A stretch of 64,000 nt of DNA from Xylaria sp. FL1777. Lineage: Eukaryota > Ascomycota > Sordariomycetes > Xylariales > Xylariaceae. Location: the NCBI GenBank assembly GCA_022578965.1, contig MU400535.1, positions 1-64,000 on the forward strand, read 5' to 3'. Position 1 is the first letter of the stretch; each line of letters begins with the position of its first letter. Positions 60,166-64,000 of the stretch are shown piece after piece. Under the pieces are notes generated by a model, which was not told where the DNA came from, did not search any database, and saw only the letters and a list, made by a program, of their open reading frames with translations. The translations under genes and the position numbers were made by a program.

Positions 60166-62745
60166 ATGGCGGTGCAGTCCACCCTTCGCCATTCGGCGAC
60201 TGAAGACATCCTCGTTGCTTTCATCGACAAGTACAAGAACCTCGTCAAAGATCGCTTCCGGAAGACTTCGCGTCGAACGAAACTTATTGCTACCCTTGCC
60301 TTGGCTTTGTCCATCGTGCTGGGCGCCGAAGGGAGTCGGAGGTGGTGGAAGCGAAGGCGACAGGAAAAGGAGCAGGGCCGCAAGCTTGTGCGCACCAATT
60401 CCTGGCTTCTAGGAAAGGATGGATCGCGGACCATATACGTTCCTTATAAGGACGGCACCTCCAAAGTAGTCATTCACAGGACGAAGCCTTTGACTTTCGA
60501 AGCGCATCGACGCCTTTTCCTAAACCCGCCCAAGGTTTCTGGGCTCGGCGATGGAACCGTCCCATCGGCACAAACGAAACCTGGCTTAAACCTCGCATTC
60601 CTCCACCAGTTCCTGAGCTTGATGAGCATCATGATTCCTCGGTGGACGAGTAAAGAGGCTGGGCTGCTGCTTAGTCACGGCGCATTCTTGATGCTGCGCA
60701 CCTATCTTTCGTTGGTAGTGGCACGTCTCGATGGCGAACTCGTCCGTGATCTAGTTGCAGGTAATGGGCGACTGTTTCTTTGGGGCATAGTCAAGGTCAG
60801 CCACCACGCTTCCCTCCCTTCTTAGTCTTTTAACTAAACCTTTTATACAGTGGTGTGGACTGGGTGGCTTTGCCGCTTACACCAATTCAATGATCAAATT
60901 TCTCGAGTCCAAGGTGTCAATCGCATTCCGCACCCGACTGACGCGATATATCCATGACCTGTACCTCAACGATAATCTCAACTATTATAAGCTATCTAAT
61001 TCGGATGGCGGAGTCGGTCAAGGTGCTGATCAATTTATTACCCAAGATCTCACTCTTTTCTGTGCCTCAGCTGCAAACTTGTATTCATCGCTCGGTAAAC
61101 CGTTTGTTGATCTCTGCGTCTTTAATTACCAGCTGTATCGCTCTTTAGGTCCCTTAGCTCTCACTGGTCTTCTGAGCAATTACTTCCTGACGGCTAGCAT
61201 TCTCCGAAGAATGTCTCCGCCCTTTGGAAAGTTAAAGGCAGTAGAAGGCCGCAAAGAAGGCGACTTCAGGGGCCTACACGCCCGTTTGATAGCCAACGCT
61301 GAGGAAGTTGCTTTCTACGGTGGTGCCGAAATGGAAAAAACTTTTCTCAACAAGGAATTCAAGTCACTAAAGAATTGGATGGAGGGTATATACATGCTCA
61401 AGATCCGATACAATATTCTTGAAGATTTTATTTTAAAGTACAGCTGGAGTGCGTATGGGTACCTCTTGTCATCCCTTCCAGTCTTCCTCCCGGCTTGGGG
61501 CGGCCTGGGAGGTGTAATGGAAATGGTTGAAAGCGCTGAGAAGGATGGCCGCGAGCGCAATCGTATGAAGGACTTCATCACCAACAAACGTCTCATGCTC
61601 TCACTTGCGGATGCCGGTGGTCGTATGATGTATTCCATCAAGGATCTCGCCGAGTTGGCTGGGTACACAAGCCGAGTGTACACTCTCATCTCTACTCTTC
61701 ATCGGGTCCATGCCGATGCATACTTCCCCCGTCCCAGTGGTAATGAGCTTTATTCACTATCAGATGTCCAAGGAACTATCCAAAAAGGATTCGATGGTGT
61801 TCGACTAGAGCACGTCCCCATTGTGGCGCCAGGTCTTTGGCCCCAAGGAGGCGAAGAGCTACTTGAATCACTTTCTTTGATCGTCCGCAGAGGAGAACAC
61901 TTGTTGATTTCGGGCCCTAACGGGATTGGCAAAAGCGCTATCGCAAGAGTTCTTGCAGGTCTATGGCCTGTGTATCGCGGGTTAGTCAGCCGGCCCAAAT
62001 CCATTGGCCAGGACGGTATTATGTTTTTGCCGCAGAGACCGTATCTTAGTATTGGCACCCTCCGTGACCAGGTAATATATCCTGATGGAGAGCTTGACAT
62101 GCGGCTTAAGCGCAAAAGCGAGGAAGATTTGAAACGGGTGCTTGATGCGGCTAAACTTGGATACCTGCCTGATCGTGAGGGCGGATGGGATACGCGAAAA
62201 GAATGGAAGGATGTGCTCAGTGGTGGCGAGAAGCAGAGAGTCGGTATTGCACGATTACTCTACCACGAGCCGCAATATGCCATCATTGATGAGGGCACAA
62301 GCGCAGTATCTAGCGATGTTGAGGGACTCTTATACGAAACCTGTAAAGAGAAGGGCATAAGTGAGTGCTATACTGCAGATATCTTATTAAGAGAAACTAA
62401 CAACTTATAGCTTTGATCACTATATCAACTCGAGCCTCCCTCAAGAAGTACCATACCTTCAACCTCGCTCTCGGCCTGGGCGATAATGGCGATGAATGGG
62501 AGTTTGAACGCATCGGAACCGAACGTGAAAAGATGCAAGTTGAGCGAGAGTTACAGGAGCTTCGTGAACGGCTATCACAAGTCGAACAATGGAGGCAGCG
62601 TCGTGAAGAGATCGAGAAAGAGCTAGCTCAGGTTTGGATAGAGAAAAACGACGCTCCCTTAGAAGCGCCTCCCTACGTCGGAAATCCCGAAGAGGATACC
62701 GAAGAGGATACCGAAGATAGGCAAGCAGAAACGACTGAAGCTTGA
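60166..62745 (+). CDS. Peroxisomal half ABC transporter, subfamily D (PXA1/PXA2 type)
   Basis: Three exons (60166-60795, 60851-62360, 62411-62745) encode 824 residues. The joins restore GIVKWCGLGGF and KGITLITISTR. A basic N-terminus is followed by the ABC_membrane_2 domain (about residues 120-450), with the EAA-like segment NAEEVAFYGGAEMEK. The nucleotide-binding domain has Walker A GPNGIGKSAIAR (about 562), Q-loop LPQRPYLSIGTLRDQV, signature LSGGEKQRVGIAR (about 666) and Walker B YAIIDEGTSAV (about 685). The tail is a Glu/Arg-rich coiled coil. The family works as dimers in the peroxisome membrane to import long-chain acyl-CoA for beta-oxidation. No partner half-transporter lies in the window. 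Which of the two fungal paralogues this is cannot be settled from memory. Confidence 0.93.
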
Positions 62746-64000
62746 GCGTACCCTGATCGTCGATAAAGCACCGGAATATGTACGAGCATTAGAGAAAGAG
62801 CCACATGGCAGCTTCAACTATATAACCTGTGCAATATATGTACCTTATTTGTATATCGTGTTTTCCGACGGTGACATGCCAGGAACAGCCAATAGGTGAG
62901 ATCCAGATGTGCCTAATGCAAAGCTCTGGGTTTTAAAATCAACAAAGTCATTAGATTTCACTCCTTGGAAACGATGGAGGAGGATCTCAACAAGCGGTTT
63001 ACATCTAATCCGAACTACCACACTAGGCCTCGAATCGCCCGTGAGCACAGCGGAGCTAAAATTTGATCAAGATGACAGCCATACGCTAGGCTACCTAGGA
63101 AGTGAAACTACCGAACACATATCAACACCAGCAGGTCCAAGTCCTGTAGGCATTGACCTATAAACATCGAGGGCGCCACACCTTGTTCTCTCTCTCTCGG
63201 TAACATTTGGGGGGTGGGGTTACCTCTAGGGCTGGATATATTACCATGCATAAGTTCGCCTCATTATCGCCCGTGTCACGCTCTGAGATCAATTAATCCA
63301 CGGGCTCTAATGTATAGTCGCAAGTCAACCTTCACTTTTCAGCTATACTGATTATTAGTGCCCGAAGTTGTTCATCTCGTATGAGCAGACCCAAGAGCTC
63401 GGCCGATGATTTTGTGTATATCTATAACTAACAACCCTTTGCAATAACATTGCGTATAGCCTATAACATCGCTCGTGACGCAATGCTGTGTTACGGGAAA
63501 GGAAATTGAGATACCTGTTGTAAGCAACACAAACGTATACCCCTGTCTTGCTTATGGTTCGCTGACCCAACGCCCGGCAAGTAAGAGTTAACCTCTTACA
63601 CACAGTAGACGAACTAACATGACGGCCTCGAGAGAAAAGCGAACAATTATCTATTTGGCCACACGTCCTCAGTGATATCGCGGTGCCTCACGCACACGAT
63701 CGACTAGACTCTGCCGATTGTTCGCTGGAGCCCTGTCGGCATAGGTAATTAAACCTTGCCATTAGCACGCTGCAACGCGGATTGAACCCGGAGCCCCCAC
63801 TCGCAACATGCGATGATAAGCAACCTCGGGCACCAATTAAGATGGAGAATTGCAGAGCGATACTACAAACCACGATACAATGCCTATTACTAACTTCGTT
63901 ATTCCCCTGGCCGATATCCAAAGCGCCCATTGGATAAGAGACGGGCTGTATCCTGAGGCTTGTCGTGGGATCGGCGAGGATAGAGTGCTCGTGCGAGCTT
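62746..64000. other. Intergenic region to window end
   Basis: About 1.25 kb with the transporter 3' flank and then no recognisable gene on either strand. A tRNA-like B-box near 63779-63793 (minus strand) was examined and rejected. A gene beginning beyond the window cannot be excluded. Confidence 0.5.

Noticed and set aside
63775..63835. tRNA-like sequence with CCGGGTTCAATCC on the minus strand
   Set aside because: The B-box is one base short, the T-stem does not pair, and no cloverleaf forms with the upstream sequence.
1..64000. CRISPR arrays, bacterial operons, telomere repeats and secondary-metabolite core enzymes
   Set aside because: None is present. The gene structures are spliceosomal and fungal, no regular spacer array or TTAGGG tract exists, and no PKS, NRPS or terpene-synthase motif was found.

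Overview
This window is nuclear DNA from a filamentous ascomycete, most likely a member of the Pezizomycotina and plausibly Sordariomycetes. The evidence is split genes with many short spliceosomal introns (about 40-240 nt, donors mostly GTRNGT or close to it), a Zn2Cys6 regulator of the cutinase-transcription-factor type, a DUF3176 membrane protein, and an AT-rich block that looks like the product of repeat-induced point mutation (RIP). The species assignment is inference. The exon models below were built by hand: each splice keeps the frame and restores family motifs across the junction.

Layout. 1-4.39 kb is an extremely AT-rich, CpG-depleted block without genes. 4.4-12.1 kb is gene-poor ordinary DNA with many short TAGGTA/TACCTA tracts. 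12.1-13.5 kb carries a G1/S cyclin (+). 13.5-16.5 kb is non-coding and holds a perfect 47-bp inverted repeat. 16.5-27 kb is a gene-dense block: a BEM46/ABHD17-like hydrolase (+), a probable small membrane protein (-), a GH36 raffinose-synthase-like enzyme (-, seven exons), the mitochondrial processing peptidase beta subunit (+, five exons) and a SET-domain protein (-, seven exons). A small secreted repeat protein (+) follows at 29.8-30.7 kb. 30.7-40.9 kb is a 10-kb gene desert with at most one tiny ORF.

40.9-46.4 kb holds an MFS transporter (+) and a Zn2Cys6 regulator (-) facing each other tail to tail. 47.6-49.9 kb is a DUF3176 membrane-protein gene (-) that appears broken by in-frame TAG codons. 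It is divergent from an agmatinase-like ureohydrolase (+, nine exons, two of them micro-exons). Next come the mitoribosomal protein mS38/Cox24 (-) and a PSR1-type CTD-like phosphatase (-). After 2.9 kb of gene-poor DNA there is a peroxisomal half ABC transporter of subfamily D (+). The last 1.25 kb holds nothing recognisable.

How the genes relate. Most are single-copy housekeeping genes in no evident pathway cluster. Three links are worth noting. MPP-beta and mS38 both serve mitochondrial biogenesis. The CTF1-like regulator belongs to the family that controls fatty-acid and cutin use, and the ABCD transporter, whose family imports fatty acyl groups into peroxisomes, has a CCGAGG element upstream. 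The MFS gene and the regulator may form a local pair. No secondary-metabolite cluster, tRNA, rRNA, CRISPR array or intact transposon was found. The best candidates for follow-up are the TAG-interrupted DUF3176 gene, the 47-bp palindrome, the micro-exons around the agmatinase metal site, and the AT-rich block.
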